Shown: in pieces, positions 24,714-33,451 of the stretch
Layout: every line of letters starts with the position of its first letter
Position numbering within the stretch: the first letter of the stretch is position 1
DNA from: JADJQU01 sp035490315
Lineage (GTDB): Bacteria; Planctomycetota; UBA1135; GCA-002686595
Direction of reading: 5' to 3'
Length of the DNA stretch: 57,382 nucleotides
NCBI GenBank assembly: GCA_035490315.1
Contig: DATHET010000082.1
Span: forward strand, 1-57,382
Position numbers and translations under genes: made by a program
The notes under the pieces: model-generated
What the model was told of the DNA's origin: nothing
Database searches by the model: none
What the model saw: the letters and a program-made list of their open reading frames with translations, nothing else

Positions 24714-25643
24714 ATGGGCGACGGCCTCCGCACACTCCGACTGGTGACCAACGACGAGTCGCTGCTCGCTTCGACGCGCGCGGCGGCGGCGGCGCTCGAG
24801 GGCTTCGAGTTCCAGACCGCGCGCTCGGTCGACGAGCTGATGACCAAGCCGCCGAACTCGGGCGACGTGATCCTGCTCGACAACGCGCTGCGCAGCTCGA
24901 ACGTCTACGAAGCCTGCCGCGCGCTGACCGGCAAGACGCGCTGTCGCACGTTCATCGTGGTCCAGAAGGGCAACACGACCGCCGAGAGCATCGCGCACTT
25001 CTGCGGCGCGACCGGCGTGCTCGAGCGGCCGCTCAATGGAGCGGATCTGCGCAAGGCGATCGAAACCAATGCGGCGCCTCGCGCGCCCCTGGCAGCGACT
25101 TCGCGCGAGAAGAAAGCAGCGCCGGTGTTTCCCGAGGCGATGTTCACGAATGCGGCGGGGGATCCCGATGCGCAGATGCGCGACATCCTGACCGACCCGG
25201 ACACGGGCCTGTTCAATTTCGCCTACCTCAAGATCAAGCTCGACGAGGAGTACAAGCGCTCGGCGCGCTTCGGCCATCCGCTGTCCTGCGTGATGCTCGG
25301 ATTCGACGGGCAATTGTCGGATCTCGTGCTGCGCGAGCTGGCGAGCATTTTCCTCGATACGTCGCGCGACACCGACGTGCTCGGCCGCTTCGACGAGAAT
25401 TCGTTCCTGTTCCTCCTGCCGCACACGGGCCCCGATGGCGCGCAGGTCATGGCCAAGCGCGTGCAGCAGATGGCCCAGGAAAAGGGCCTGTGCGACGTGG
25501 TCGGCGACCGTCTCGAGATCTCGGTCGGAATCGCTTTCTATCCCCACGCCAAGGTCCAGCGTCGTGAAGATCTGTATTCGCGCACGCGCCAGGCTTTCCT
25601 CGAAGCCCAGGCCAAGGGCGGCGCGGTCGTCACCGGCCTCTGA
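24714..25643 (+). CDS. Response-regulator-like protein with degenerate GGDEF domain
   Basis: A 309-residue protein from ATG 24714, which has AGGAAG 6 bases upstream; ATG 24663 would add 17 residues. The N-terminal receiver-like domain has VTNDE and the phosphoacceptor-like Asp in DVILLDNAL. The C-terminal half matches a GGDEF domain in spacing (DPDTGLFNFAYLKIKLDEEYKRSARFGHPLSCVML, then DTDVLGRFDENSFLFLLPHT, SVGIAFYPH). The GGDEF active site reads FDENS, so diguanylate cyclase activity is unlikely. It probably acts as a sensor or c-di-GMP-independent signalling protein. It precedes the FHA-like/kinase/sigma genes. Confidence 0.75.
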   Translation: MGDGLRTLRLVTNDESLLASTRAAAAALEGFEFQTARSVDELMTKPPNSGDVILLDNALRSSNVYEACRALTGKTRCRTFIVVQKGNTTAESIAHFCGATGVLERPLNGADLRKAIETNAAPRAPLAATSREKKAAPVFPEAMFTNAAGDPDAQMRDILTDPDTGLFNFAYLKIKLDEEYKRSARFGHPLSCVMLGFDGQLSDLVLRELASIFLDTSRDTDVLGRFDENSFLFLLPHTGPDGAQVMAKRVQQMAQEKGLCDVVGDRLEISVGIAFYPHAKVQRREDLYSRTRQAFLEAQAKGGAVVTGL

Positions 25644-25725
25644 GCGAAGCGTCCGAACGCGCCGCGGCGAAATGGAAGGCCGCAGGGCGCGCAACGAAGT
25701 CCCCGGCTTTTTTCACGCGCCGGCC

Positions 25726-26754
25726 ATGCGCCGCTTGTTGCCCGCCTTTGTCCAGCGCCGACTGTTGTTGTCCGCCGCGCGCCGTGCTCTGAGCGCGGGC
25801 CGTCCTGGAGCAGCGCTCGAAATCCTGCGCGACGAATTGCTCGCCAGCGATCCGCGGGCGGAAAGTCTGCGCACGCTCGTCATCCCGCTGGTTCCCTCCC
25901 CGCCGGCGCCGCCGAAGCTCGAGCCGGCGCGGGCGGCGGCGAATCCGAGCGGGCGCGAGGACATGCGCGAGCTCCTGAAGCAGATGCGCGCGGCGCGCGG
26001 ATTGGACGGTGGGCCTCCCGCGGGCCCTCGAGTCGAGCTGGGCGCGAATTCCGCGTCGGCGGTGCTTCGTGCGGCGCCGCGAGTTCCGCCGGCGCGGCTG
26101 CGCATGGCCCTCGACGACGCGGGGAGCTTCCTGGTCTGCGCCGGCGATCAAGCCGTGGTCGGCCATTCGCGCGCCGGCGAAGCGGACGTGCCGATCCTGG
26201 CCGATCTCCTGCCGCGCCACGCGCGTTTCGTCCTGGAAACCGGCTCGTTCCACGCCGGGTCGGGCTGGCGCGTCGAGCCGATCGGCGCGGCGCGCGTGCA
26301 GGTCGGATCGATCCTGGTCGGGCCGTCCGGCGCCGAGCTCGCGCCGGGACTGTCCGTGCGCCTTGGCGATCACCTCTCGCTCGGCTTCGAGCAACCCGAC
26401 AGCGCGAGCCTGTCCTGCACGCTCGAGCTCGAAGCCGGTGTCGAGGCGGCCGGCGCCCAGCGCGTGCTGCTCTTCGCGCCCGGTCCGGCGGGCCGCATGC
26501 GCATCGGCGCGCGAGGTTCGCGCCATGTTCAGGCGGCGCTCGGAGGCGTGGAGCTCGAGCTGGTCCACGACGGAGTCAGGCTGCGCATCCTGTGCGCGAG
26601 CGGGATGATTCCCGATGAAGAACAGGGCAGTCCGCCGCGTACGGAGTTCGAGCTTCCGCTGCGCCTCGAGCGGCCGCTGCACCTGCGACTGTGCATGCCG
26701 ACGACTTCCGAGCGGCCGCGCTGGATCTCCTTTTCCCCTCTGGAGGATGCATGA
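25726..26754 (+). CDS. FHA-like protein upstream of the Ser/Thr kinase
   Basis: A 342-residue protein from ATG 25726; ATG 25672 is also possible and neither has a clear ribosome site. The N-terminal segment is basic and amphipathic (RRLLPAFVQRRLLLSAARRAL). A central region resembles a forkhead-associated domain (VVGHSRAGEADVPILADLLPRHARF...GWRVEPIGAARVQVG), matching the GRs...H-A spacing of phosphothreonine-binding domains. A second beta-rich region follows. FHA proteins bind phosphothreonine on kinase substrates, and this gene lies 71 bases before a Ser/Thr kinase gene. The FHA assignment rests on pattern only. Confidence 0.6.
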   Translation: MRRLLPAFVQRRLLLSAARRALSAGRPGAALEILRDELLASDPRAESLRTLVIPLVPSPPAPPKLEPARAAANPSGREDMRELLKQMRAARGLDGGPPAGPRVELGANSASAVLRAAPRVPPARLRMALDDAGSFLVCAGDQAVVGHSRAGEADVPILADLLPRHARFVLETGSFHAGSGWRVEPIGAARVQVGSILVGPSGAELAPGLSVRLGDHLSLGFEQPDSASLSCTLELEAGVEAAGAQRVLLFAPGPAGRMRIGARGSRHVQAALGGVELELVHDGVRLRILCASGMIPDEEQGSPPRTEFELPLRLERPLHLRLCMPTTSERPRWISFSPLEDA

Positions 26755-26825
26755 TCGCCCCGGTTTCCTCCGCTGCCCGCCTTCTCCGTACGATGTGGGC
26801 CTTCCGCGCCGCGCGGACTGACTGA

Positions 26826-28385
26826 ATGGACTGGGAACTTTTCTACTCCTCGTTCCGCAAGCCGGATTTCATCCCCGGCTACGAGATCCAGAATCGCCTG
26901 GGCGGCGGCGCGTTCGGCGATGTCTACAAGGCGCGCAAAGTCTCGATCGACAAGGCCTACGCGATCAAGTTCCTGAAGATCGACGAGGCCACGTCGCGCG
27001 CGGCGATCGAGCGCGAGCTCGAGCAGGTGCGGCACTTCTCGGCGATCGACCATCCGAACCTGGTGACGATCGAGGACATGGGCGTGGCCTTGAACGTGCC
27101 TTTCCTGGTCATGGGCTACGCGGGCGAGGACACGCTGGCGCGGCGGCTGAAACGCGAGCGTTTGAGCCAGGCCCATGCCCTGTCTTTCTTCGTGCAGACC
27201 TGCCGCGGAGTCGCGGCGTTGCACGAGCGGCGTCTCGCGCACTTCGACCTCAAGCCGTCGAACGTCTTCCTCAAGGGCGATGCGGCGCGAGTCGGCGATT
27301 ACGGGCTGGCGAAGCTCTTGATCGACGGTCGCCAGACGCTCTCGTTCGGCCGCGGAACGCCGCACTACATGGCGCCCGAGATGCTCAAGAACCGCGCGGA
27401 CCAGCGCGCGGACATCTATTCGCTCGGCGTGATTCTTTACGAGCTGTACAGCGGCCATCTGCCCTTCGAGACCAGCGCGGACGCGGGGGTGGTGCTGCGC
27501 GAGGACGATACGCCGCCGAATTTCCCCGACGATTTTCCGCCGCGTCTGCGCGCGGTCGTCGAGTGCTGCTTGCGAATCGATCCGGGGAATCGATTCCCGG
27601 GGGTTCCGCATCTGTTGATCGCTCTCGGCCAGACCGCGCGGCCTGGCGATCCGCTGGTCGCGATCGAATCGCTACCGCCGGACATTCCGGCGCTGATCGT
27701 GCCCTCCGCCTCGGCGATCTCGCCGCAGCCCGCGCCTTCGACCGCGCGCAAGCCGCAGCTGCGCTCGACGGCGACCGATTTGACGCGCGGAGCCGTCGAG
27801 GTCGCGCGCGGAGTCTGGGAGGGTCTGAAGAATCCGCGAGGCGAGACGAGCGCGCCGCTGACACCGCCGCCGGTTCCGCGCGCGGAAACTCCGACGCCGA
27901 GAGCGAGCGCGACTCCGCCGCCAATTCCTCGCGTTCCCGCGGTCCCGGTGGCGCCGATGGAACCGCTCGACGACGTGCTCTCGATCCAGACTCTCGAGGA
28001 AGCCGCGGAGCAGTCGCGCTTGGTGCGCAGCCGTCAGCCCGCCGTGGCGCCTGCGAGTCCTGCGAAGGAATCGCAGCGCTCACCGCCGTCCGTCAACTGG
28101 TCGGGGACAGCGACGGCCGCCGTGCCCGTGCCTCCGCGCTCGACGCGCGGCGTGTTCGGCGCCCTGCGCGCGACGGCCGAGCTCGGACTGGAAGTCCTGA
28201 TGGCCTTGATCTCGGGCCCCGTCAAGAAGTCGATCGGCGGCGTCGGGCGCGCCGGCGGCGAGCTGGTGTCGGGCGGGCGCGGCTGGTTCCTCGCCGCCCT
28301 GCGGCTGTGCCTGTTCTTGGCGGGGATGCTGGTGCTCGGAGCAGCGCTGATGTATCTGCTGTTCCTGTTCCTGAAGCAACCCTGA
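26826..28385 (+). CDS. Membrane-anchored Ser/Thr protein kinase (non-RD, PknB-like)
   Basis: A 519-residue Hanks-type kinase. It has the P-loop GGGAFGDV (26-33), Lys48 in YAIKFLK, an alphaC Glu near 62-64, the catalytic loop HFDLKPSN (139-146), DYG (158-160) instead of DFG, and APE (183-185). The HRD Arg is Phe, so this is a non-RD kinase whose activity need not depend on activation-loop phosphorylation. A Pro-rich linker (about 290-400) leads to a C-terminal TM helix (LCLFLAGMLVLGAALMYLLFLFL). This is an inverted topology: the kinase domain is N-terminal and nothing substantial follows the TM. It is next to FHA-like and ECF sigma genes, which suggests a kinase-controlled transcription pathway. 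Confidence 0.93.
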   Translation: MDWELFYSSFRKPDFIPGYEIQNRLGGGAFGDVYKARKVSIDKAYAIKFLKIDEATSRAAIERELEQVRHFSAIDHPNLVTIEDMGVALNVPFLVMGYAGEDTLARRLKRERLSQAHALSFFVQTCRGVAALHERRLAHFDLKPSNVFLKGDAARVGDYGLAKLLIDGRQTLSFGRGTPHYMAPEMLKNRADQRADIYSLGVILYELYSGHLPFETSADAGVVLREDDTPPNFPDDFPPRLRAVVECCLRIDPGNRFPGVPHLLIALGQTARPGDPLVAIESLPPDIPALIVPSASAISPQPAPSTARKPQLRSTATDLTRGAVEVARGVWEGLKNPRGETSAPLTPPPVPRAETPTPRASATPPPIPRVPAVPVAPMEPLDDVLSIQTLEEAAEQSRLVRSRQPAVAPASPAKESQRSPPSVNWSGTATAAVPVPPRSTRGVFGALRATAELGLEVLMALISGPVKKSIGGVGRAGGELVSGGRGWFLAALRLCLFLAGMLVLGAALMYLLFLFLKQP

Positions 28386-28393
28386 GCTTTCCC

Positions 28394-29308
28394 TTGGCCG
28401 AAAAACTCCCCGACATCGCGCTGCTCCAGGCCTACGACGACGGCGAGTGGCTGAGCCTCGAGCGCGAGTATTCCGGTCGCTTGCTCGCGTACATCGCCAA
28501 GCGCATCAAGGACACCCAGGCGCGCGAGGACGTCCTGCAAGAGACGATGCTCGGCGCCGTGCGCGGGATCGCGACCTACGATCCGATCTACAGCTTCGAG
28601 CAGTACCTGTTCGGCATCTGCCACAACCGCACGATCGACCACATGCGGCGGCGCAAGCTCTCGACCCTCGATTACGAGGAAGGCGAGAGCGCGCGCTTCG
28701 GCATCGAAGCCCGCGCGCGCAACGAGGAGACGCCGAGCCGCATCGTGCGCGGCATGGACCTCGAGTCGGCGGCGCGCGGCATGCTCTCGCAGATCCTGCG
28801 CGCCTGGGTCCAGGAGACCTGGGCCGAGGGCGAGTTCACGCGCCTGATGGTGATCGAAGCCCTGCTGCACGGAGGCTGGCGCAACAAGGACACCTGGCAG
28901 CGCTTCGGCCTGCGCGACGAGACCACGGTCGCGGGGATCAAGTTCCGCGCGATCGCGCGCTTGCGCGAGCTGGCTCTCGAGCGCGACGCATCGGGCAAGC
29001 TGCTCGAGGCTATCGCCCAGGGCGCGCAGTCCGGCGAGGCCAACCTGGATTTTTCCCTGGAGAGCGCGTGGCGCGACGCGCGCGTTTCCTGCCCGGCGCG
29101 GCACTGGCTGGCGCGCTCGCTGGTCCATTCGCTCGAGCCGGGCCCGCAGGAGTACGTGCGCTTCCACATCGAGGAGATGCGCTGCCCCTGGTGCGCGGCC
29201 AACCTCGAGGATCTGCGCGCGCTGGAGTCGGCCAGTGACATCGCGGCCATGGTCGAGCGCGTCCAGGCCTCGACCCTGCGCTACCTGCGCTCGCGGACTC
29301 GGGAGTAG
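28394..29308 (+). CDS. ECF-type RNA polymerase sigma factor with C-terminal Zn-like motif
   Basis: A 304-residue protein probably starting at TTG 28394, 8 bases after the kinase stop. Region 2 is LLAYIAKRIKDTQAREDVLQETMLGAV...YLFGICHNRTIDHMRRRK. Region 4 is near WQRFGLRDETTVAGIKFRAIARLRELA. The C-terminal extension has the pattern Y-x-x-FH...MRCPWCAANLEDL, a HxnCxxC-type Zn-binding set also seen in C-terminal extensions of some planctomycete sigma factors. It is longer than simple ECF factors (about 200 residues). No anti-sigma gene is adjacent; the neighbouring kinase is the most likely controller. Inference only. Confidence 0.82.
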   Translation: MAEKLPDIALLQAYDDGEWLSLEREYSGRLLAYIAKRIKDTQAREDVLQETMLGAVRGIATYDPIYSFEQYLFGICHNRTIDHMRRRKLSTLDYEEGESARFGIEARARNEETPSRIVRGMDLESAARGMLSQILRAWVQETWAEGEFTRLMVIEALLHGGWRNKDTWQRFGLRDETTVAGIKFRAIARLRELALERDASGKLLEAIAQGAQSGEANLDFSLESAWRDARVSCPARHWLARSLVHSLEPGPQEYVRFHIEEMRCPWCAANLEDLRALESASDIAAMVERVQASTLRYLRSRTRE

Positions 29309-29502
29309 GAGCCCAGGCCCGCCGGCGACCGCGGCGATCCTCCAGGGTCCGCGCGAGCGTTGCGAGAGCGCGAGCAACACAGTTCGAACACGACTGGCGA
29401 AGTGTTCACTGCGCCCTGAGGGGACTGCGCGTATCTTGAGCGTCCCCACTCGCGTTCCCTCGCCACCGCGAGACTCATTGTCCCAACGCGCAACTCGTGA
29501 TC

Positions 29503-30987
29503 ATGATCCAAGCTTCCCGCCGAATTTTCGCCTTCGTTGTTTTCTTCGCGCTGCTCTCCGGCCTGTGTCCCGCACAGCCGACGGCGAGCTCGGGGCTCGA
29601 TCGCGCCCTCGATTCGATCAAGGCCGAGAACATCAAGGCCGACATCTTCTTCATCGCCAGCGACGAGCTCGGCGGTCGCGACACGCCGAGCAATGGCCAG
29701 CGCGTCGCCGCGAGATTCATCCGCGCGCGTTTGCAGCGCCTGGGAGTCCTGCCCGGAACCTCGGAGGGCTATTTCTATCCCTACAAGCTCTACCGTCGCG
29801 AGCTGGACCTCGGCGCGACGAAAGCCCAGGCCGTGAAGTCGGGAGCGACGATCGAGTTCAACTTCGGCTCCGACTATTCGTTCTACGCCAACGGCATCAA
29901 CACGGCGGTCACCTCCGGCAACGTGGTCTGGTGCGGCGATGCGACCGTCGAGCAGATGGGCAGCTTCGATCTCGCCGGCAAGTGGGCGCTGTGCGAGGAC
30001 AACGGCTTGATGGGCGAGGAGCGGCGCAAGGTCGCGCAGAAGGCCGCGGCGATCGGCGTGCTGCTCGCGCCGGGTCCGAAGGCCACGGATGAGAAGGTGG
30101 CCAAACGCATCCGCGATTCAGCGGGGCTCGTGATGCGGCCGGGCGTGCAGAACTCGCCGCCGAAATCCGCCGAGCGCGAATTCTTTCCGTCGATGTCGGT
30201 CTCCGGCGCGGCGGTGACGAGGTTGCTGGCCCTTGCCGGGAATTTCGACCGCGCCAACTCCCGCCCGCCGATGGGCACGGACCTCGGGATCGTGTTCACG
30301 GACACGCGCAAGGACAACGGCCCGGACGGAACGGTGATGGCCGAGGACGTCTGCGGCTTCTTCCCCGGCAGCGATCCGGTGCTCGGGAAGGAAGTGATCA
30401 TCATCAGCGCCCACTACGACCACATCGGCACCGAGGCCGACGGGACGGTGAACAACGGCGCGGACGACAACGGCTCGGGGACCACCGGTCTCTTGCAGCT
30501 CGCCGAAGCCTTGACGATCAACGGACCGATGCGGCGCTCGGTGTTCCTGATCTGGGTCTCCGGCGAGGAGAAGGGATTGTGGGGCTCGAAGGCCTGGTGC
30601 TCCGCGCCTTCGCTGCCCCAGGGCTACCGGCCGATCTGCGACTTGAACATCGACATGATCGGGCGCAACGCGCCGGACATGCTGCTGATCACGCCGACCA
30701 AGGCGCGCAAGGACGACTACAACGGTCTGACGCGCCTCGCTGAAAAATTCGGGCCGCTCGAGGGCTTCCCGGTGCTCGGCAGCGCGGACGAATACTGGAC
30801 GCGCTCGGATCACTTCAATTTCGCCAAGCTGCAGATCCCGGTCGCCTTCCTGTTCTCCGACGTGCACGAGGACTACCACCGGCCGACCGACGACCCGGAG
30901 AAGATCGACTGCGACAAGATCCGCCGCGTCACGCGCATGGTCCTGCGCATGATCGACGGGCTGCAGGGCGACAAGCTCGATCTCTGA
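29503..30987 (+). CDS. Exported M28-family metallopeptidase
   Basis: A 494-residue protein from ATG 29503; GTG 29497 is an alternative start. A Sec signal (FAFVVFFALLSGLCPAQ) precedes a PA-like insert and the M28 aminopeptidase catalytic domain. The zinc ligands and base are visible: His304 in SAHYDHIG, Asp in NGADDNGSG, the Glu-Glu pair in SGEEKGL, Asp in DLNIDMIGRN and His in DYHRPTDD. All five are kept, so it should be active. The N-terminal half (residues 30-290) holds a PA-domain-like region. A likely role is peptide trimming in the periplasm or outside the cell. Confidence 0.9.
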   Translation: MIQASRRIFAFVVFFALLSGLCPAQPTASSGLDRALDSIKAENIKADIFFIASDELGGRDTPSNGQRVAARFIRARLQRLGVLPGTSEGYFYPYKLYRRELDLGATKAQAVKSGATIEFNFGSDYSFYANGINTAVTSGNVVWCGDATVEQMGSFDLAGKWALCEDNGLMGEERRKVAQKAAAIGVLLAPGPKATDEKVAKRIRDSAGLVMRPGVQNSPPKSAEREFFPSMSVSGAAVTRLLALAGNFDRANSRPPMGTDLGIVFTDTRKDNGPDGTVMAEDVCGFFPGSDPVLGKEVIIISAHYDHIGTEADGTVNNGADDNGSGTTGLLQLAEALTINGPMRRSVFLIWVSGEEKGLWGSKAWCSAPSLPQGYRPICDLNIDMIGRNAPDMLLITPTKARKDDYNGLTRLAEKFGPLEGFPVLGSADEYWTRSDHFNFAKLQIPVAFLFSDVHEDYHRPTDDPEKIDCDKIRRVTRMVLRMIDGLQGDKLDL

Positions 30988-31032
30988 CGAGCGGCCGGCG
31001 CGAGGGCGACGGCGTCGCGCGCGGGGGCTCGC

Positions 31033-31725
31033 TCAGGGCGAGGGAGCGTCGAGGAAGCGGTCGATCTTCCACACGCGCTCGACGCGAACGATGGTCAGGC
31101 TCGAGAGCTCCAAGCCCTGCAGGTCTTCCTCGGGGATCTGCAGATTGACCTGGAGAGTCTTCAGCGGGACGCGCTCCCCAGCCGGGTCGACGGTGACAGT
31201 TTCGCCAACCTGGACCGCACGCTCGAAGTCCAGGGGACCATCTGCAAGGAAAACAGCGCCTGAATAGATCTGGAACCCGTCCTCGCGCACCAGCTCGACG
31301 CCGAATCGCCGACCCGCCGCCTGGACCACCAGCCTATGCCTGCCCTCAGAAACAACCGATCCTTCGACGACCTCTGCATTGGCCAGCAGCTTGAGGTAGG
31401 GCTTGTCGTCGATCAGCTTCTGGCGAGCGACCCGGTAGGTGGAGTAGGAGATCCGGTTCTCCTCGCGGAAGGCCCGCGAAAAGCTCCTGAACTCCAGCTC
31501 GGGCAGGTCGGCCGCGAAGCCGGCGCGGAAGGTCTCGAAGGCCGCCTCGGGCGTGCGCCAGCCGTTGTTTCCGGCCTCGACCAGGGTTTTCCCGTCGATC
31601 GGCCGCACCAGGCAGCATCCAGGTGCCAGGTACAGCGCAAGCAGGGCGAGCACCGCTCCCGCGCCAGCCTTAGCCCTGAAATCGCGCCCTGCGCGCCCGC
31701 AGGCCAGCCAGGAGCGCTTGTCCAT
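31033..31725 (-). CDS. Putative lipoprotein of unknown function
   Basis: A 230-residue protein from ATG 31725. The N-terminus is basic, then hydrophobic, and ends in LAPGCC, a plausible lipobox with acylation at the first Cys. The rest is a mixed alpha/beta domain with no recognised family (GWRTPEAAFETFRAGF, YRVARQKLIDDKPYLKLLANAEV). It is divergent from the DUF1573 gene (142-bp gap) and convergent with the M28 gene. Confidence 0.7.
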   Translation of the reverse strand: MDKRSWLACGRAGRDFRAKAGAGAVLALLALYLAPGCCLVRPIDGKTLVEAGNNGWRTPEAAFETFRAGFAADLPELEFRSFSRAFREENRISYSTYRVARQKLIDDKPYLKLLANAEVVEGSVVSEGRHRLVVQAAGRRFGVELVREDGFQIYSGAVFLADGPLDFERAVQVGETVTVDPAGERVPLKTLQVNLQIPEEDLQGLELSSLTIVRVERVWKIDRFLDAPSP

Positions 31726-31808
31726 GGCGGCGGATCCTACGCCGCGCCATCCCCCGTGCAACCGCCTCGTTCGGCGAGCGGTCCCGTGTCCATCCCGCCC
31801 CGTCTGCT

Positions 31809-31837
31809 TTGGACGGAGCGGAAATCCGCCGTACACT
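31809..31837 (+). promoter_or_regulatory. Predicted promoter of the DUF1573 gene
   Basis: TTGGAC (31809-31814) and TACACT (31832-31837) are separated by 17 bp, about 30 bases before the ATG at 31868. GGAGA near 31852 could serve as ribosome site. The -10 matches consensus at 4/6 positions. Confidence 0.5.
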
Positions 31838-31867
31838 GCTAGTTCCTTCTTCGGAGATCCATCCACC

Positions 31868-33313
31868 ATGAAATCGTCTCTTCTCTGGCCGCGTCTCGCG
31901 AGCCTGGCCCTGGTGCTACTCGCCTCGGCCGCCTACGCCGCTCAAACCCCGGCGCCCGTCAAGCCGGCCCCTCAACCCGCCGGCCAGACGCCCGTGACCA
32001 GCACGCCGGTCCCGAAGCCGACCACCCAGACCCCGGCCCCGACTCCCCCGAGCGGCCAGACTCCGGGCACGACCATCGGCCCCGGTGGCACGACTCAGAC
32101 GGGAGGCATCACCCAGACGCCGGTGCCCGTGCCCGTCCCCGGTGGTCCCCAGACTCAACCGGGCGCGCCCGTGATCCCCGCGGGGCCTCCCGGCAAGCTC
32201 GACTGTCCGGTCGTCGATCACGACTTCGGCGCCATGATCGAAGGCGAGATCGCGCGCCACACCTTCGACATGTCGAGCACCGGCGAGAATCCCCTGATCA
32301 TCGCCTCGGCCAAGCCCTCCTGCGGTTGCACGATCAGCCATGTCAAGGTCGAGGGCGAGGCGGGAGCCTTCGTCGACTACACCTACGGATTGCCGATCGC
32401 GCCGGGCAAGCGGGTGCAGCTCGAGGCCGAGCTCAACACCAAGAACAAGCACAACCAGGCCCAGTCGAAGATCAACATCCAGTGCAACGACCCGCGCCAG
32501 ATCGTGACGCTCGGTCTGACCGCGATGGTCGACACGTACTTCGCCTCGACGCCGGCGCAACTCGACTTCGGCGAGATGTCGACGACCGACAGCCGCGAGC
32601 AGACCGCGATGATCAGCGCCAAGCGCGGCGGCAAGTTCAAGCTGCACCAGGAAATGATGGGCGCGATCCCGGGCTTCAAGGTCGACATCAAGCCGACGAA
32701 TCCCGATGAAACCGGCGCGGCCGAGCGTTGGGAAGTCAAGGTCACCATGGGGCCGGATTGCCGCGAAGGCAACCAGGGCTACCCGGTGCAATTGCGCTCG
32801 GACCAGCTGGTCCCCGGCGCTCCGGTCGGCCCCGACGGCCAGGCTCCCGCTTACGGAGCCCAGGTCATGGTGCAAGGTCGCGTCCGCGGCTTGATCTCCT
32901 TCGAGCCTCAGTACCTGTCCTTCGGCCTGGTGCGCCCTGGCCAGGAGCTGACCCGCACGCTCAAGATCTCCTGCTTCGACGACAAGTTCCAGCTGGCGCA
33001 GCCGAAGTCGATGAAGCTCGTCGGCCAGAGCGACGCCGTGCCGGATTTCCGCTGGGCGGAAAACTTCGAAGTCACCGCGAAGCCCGCGGCCGACGGCAAG
33101 ACCATGGACATCGACGTCACGCTCAAGGGCATGCCGGCGGGTTCGGACACGGCCTTCCAAGGCCGCGTGCTGATCGAGACCGGCCACCCGGCGCGTCCGA
33201 CGATCGCCGTCCTGTTCTCGGGCGTCTGCCGCGCCAACGCGCCGGTGGCTCCGACTCCGGTTCCCGCTCCGACGCCGCCCGCGCCCGTGCCGGCTCCGGT
33301 CAAGGGCAATTGA
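31868..33313 (+). CDS. Exported DUF1573 multi-domain protein with Pro/Thr-rich linker
   Basis: A 481-residue protein with a Sec signal (LLWPRLASLALVLLASAAYAAQ) and an extended Pro/Thr/Gln linker (25-110). About three ASH/DUF1573-type Ig-like domains follow (HDFGAMIEGEIARHTFDMSST, LDFGEMSTTDSREQT, LSFGLVRPGQELTRTLKIS). The first domain has the family motif SCGC. Such domains are common in planctomycete exported proteins and probably mediate binding at the cell surface; the biochemical role is unknown. The C-terminus returns to a Pro-rich tail. The reading frame is open upstream, but the signal peptide and the promoter at 31809-31837 fix the start. Confidence 0.85.
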   Translation: MKSSLLWPRLASLALVLLASAAYAAQTPAPVKPAPQPAGQTPVTSTPVPKPTTQTPAPTPPSGQTPGTTIGPGGTTQTGGITQTPVPVPVPGGPQTQPGAPVIPAGPPGKLDCPVVDHDFGAMIEGEIARHTFDMSSTGENPLIIASAKPSCGCTISHVKVEGEAGAFVDYTYGLPIAPGKRVQLEAELNTKNKHNQAQSKINIQCNDPRQIVTLGLTAMVDTYFASTPAQLDFGEMSTTDSREQTAMISAKRGGKFKLHQEMMGAIPGFKVDIKPTNPDETGAAERWEVKVTMGPDCREGNQGYPVQLRSDQLVPGAPVGPDGQAPAYGAQVMVQGRVRGLISFEPQYLSFGLVRPGQELTRTLKISCFDDKFQLAQPKSMKLVGQSDAVPDFRWAENFEVTAKPAADGKTMDIDVTLKGMPAGSDTAFQGRVLIETGHPARPTIAVLFSGVCRANAPVAPTPVPAPTPPAPVPAPVKGN

Positions 33314-33352
33314 ACGGAACGCGCCGCGGCGAGCGGCGCTGAATCCAGAAAG

Positions 33353-33392
33353 CACCGCCCGCGGGCGCCCAACTCGGCGCTCGCGGGCGGTG
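33353..33392 (+). terminator. Strong hairpin after the DUF1573 gene
   Basis: A 17-bp stem with arms 33353-33369 and 33376-33392 (one G-T pair) closes a 6-base loop. The downstream sequence is not T-rich. It lies between the DUF1573 gene and the pilus operon. Confidence 0.6.
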
Positions 33393-33451
33393 TGCCTTGA
33401 TAGACTCCCCAACGGTCCCCGGCGCATCGAGCACGACTAGAAGTCCCAAGC

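Noticed and set aside
30988..31032. Bidirectional terminator between the M28 and lipoprotein genes
   Set aside because: Only a short GCGAC/GTCGC stem is seen, within a generally GC-rich gap.
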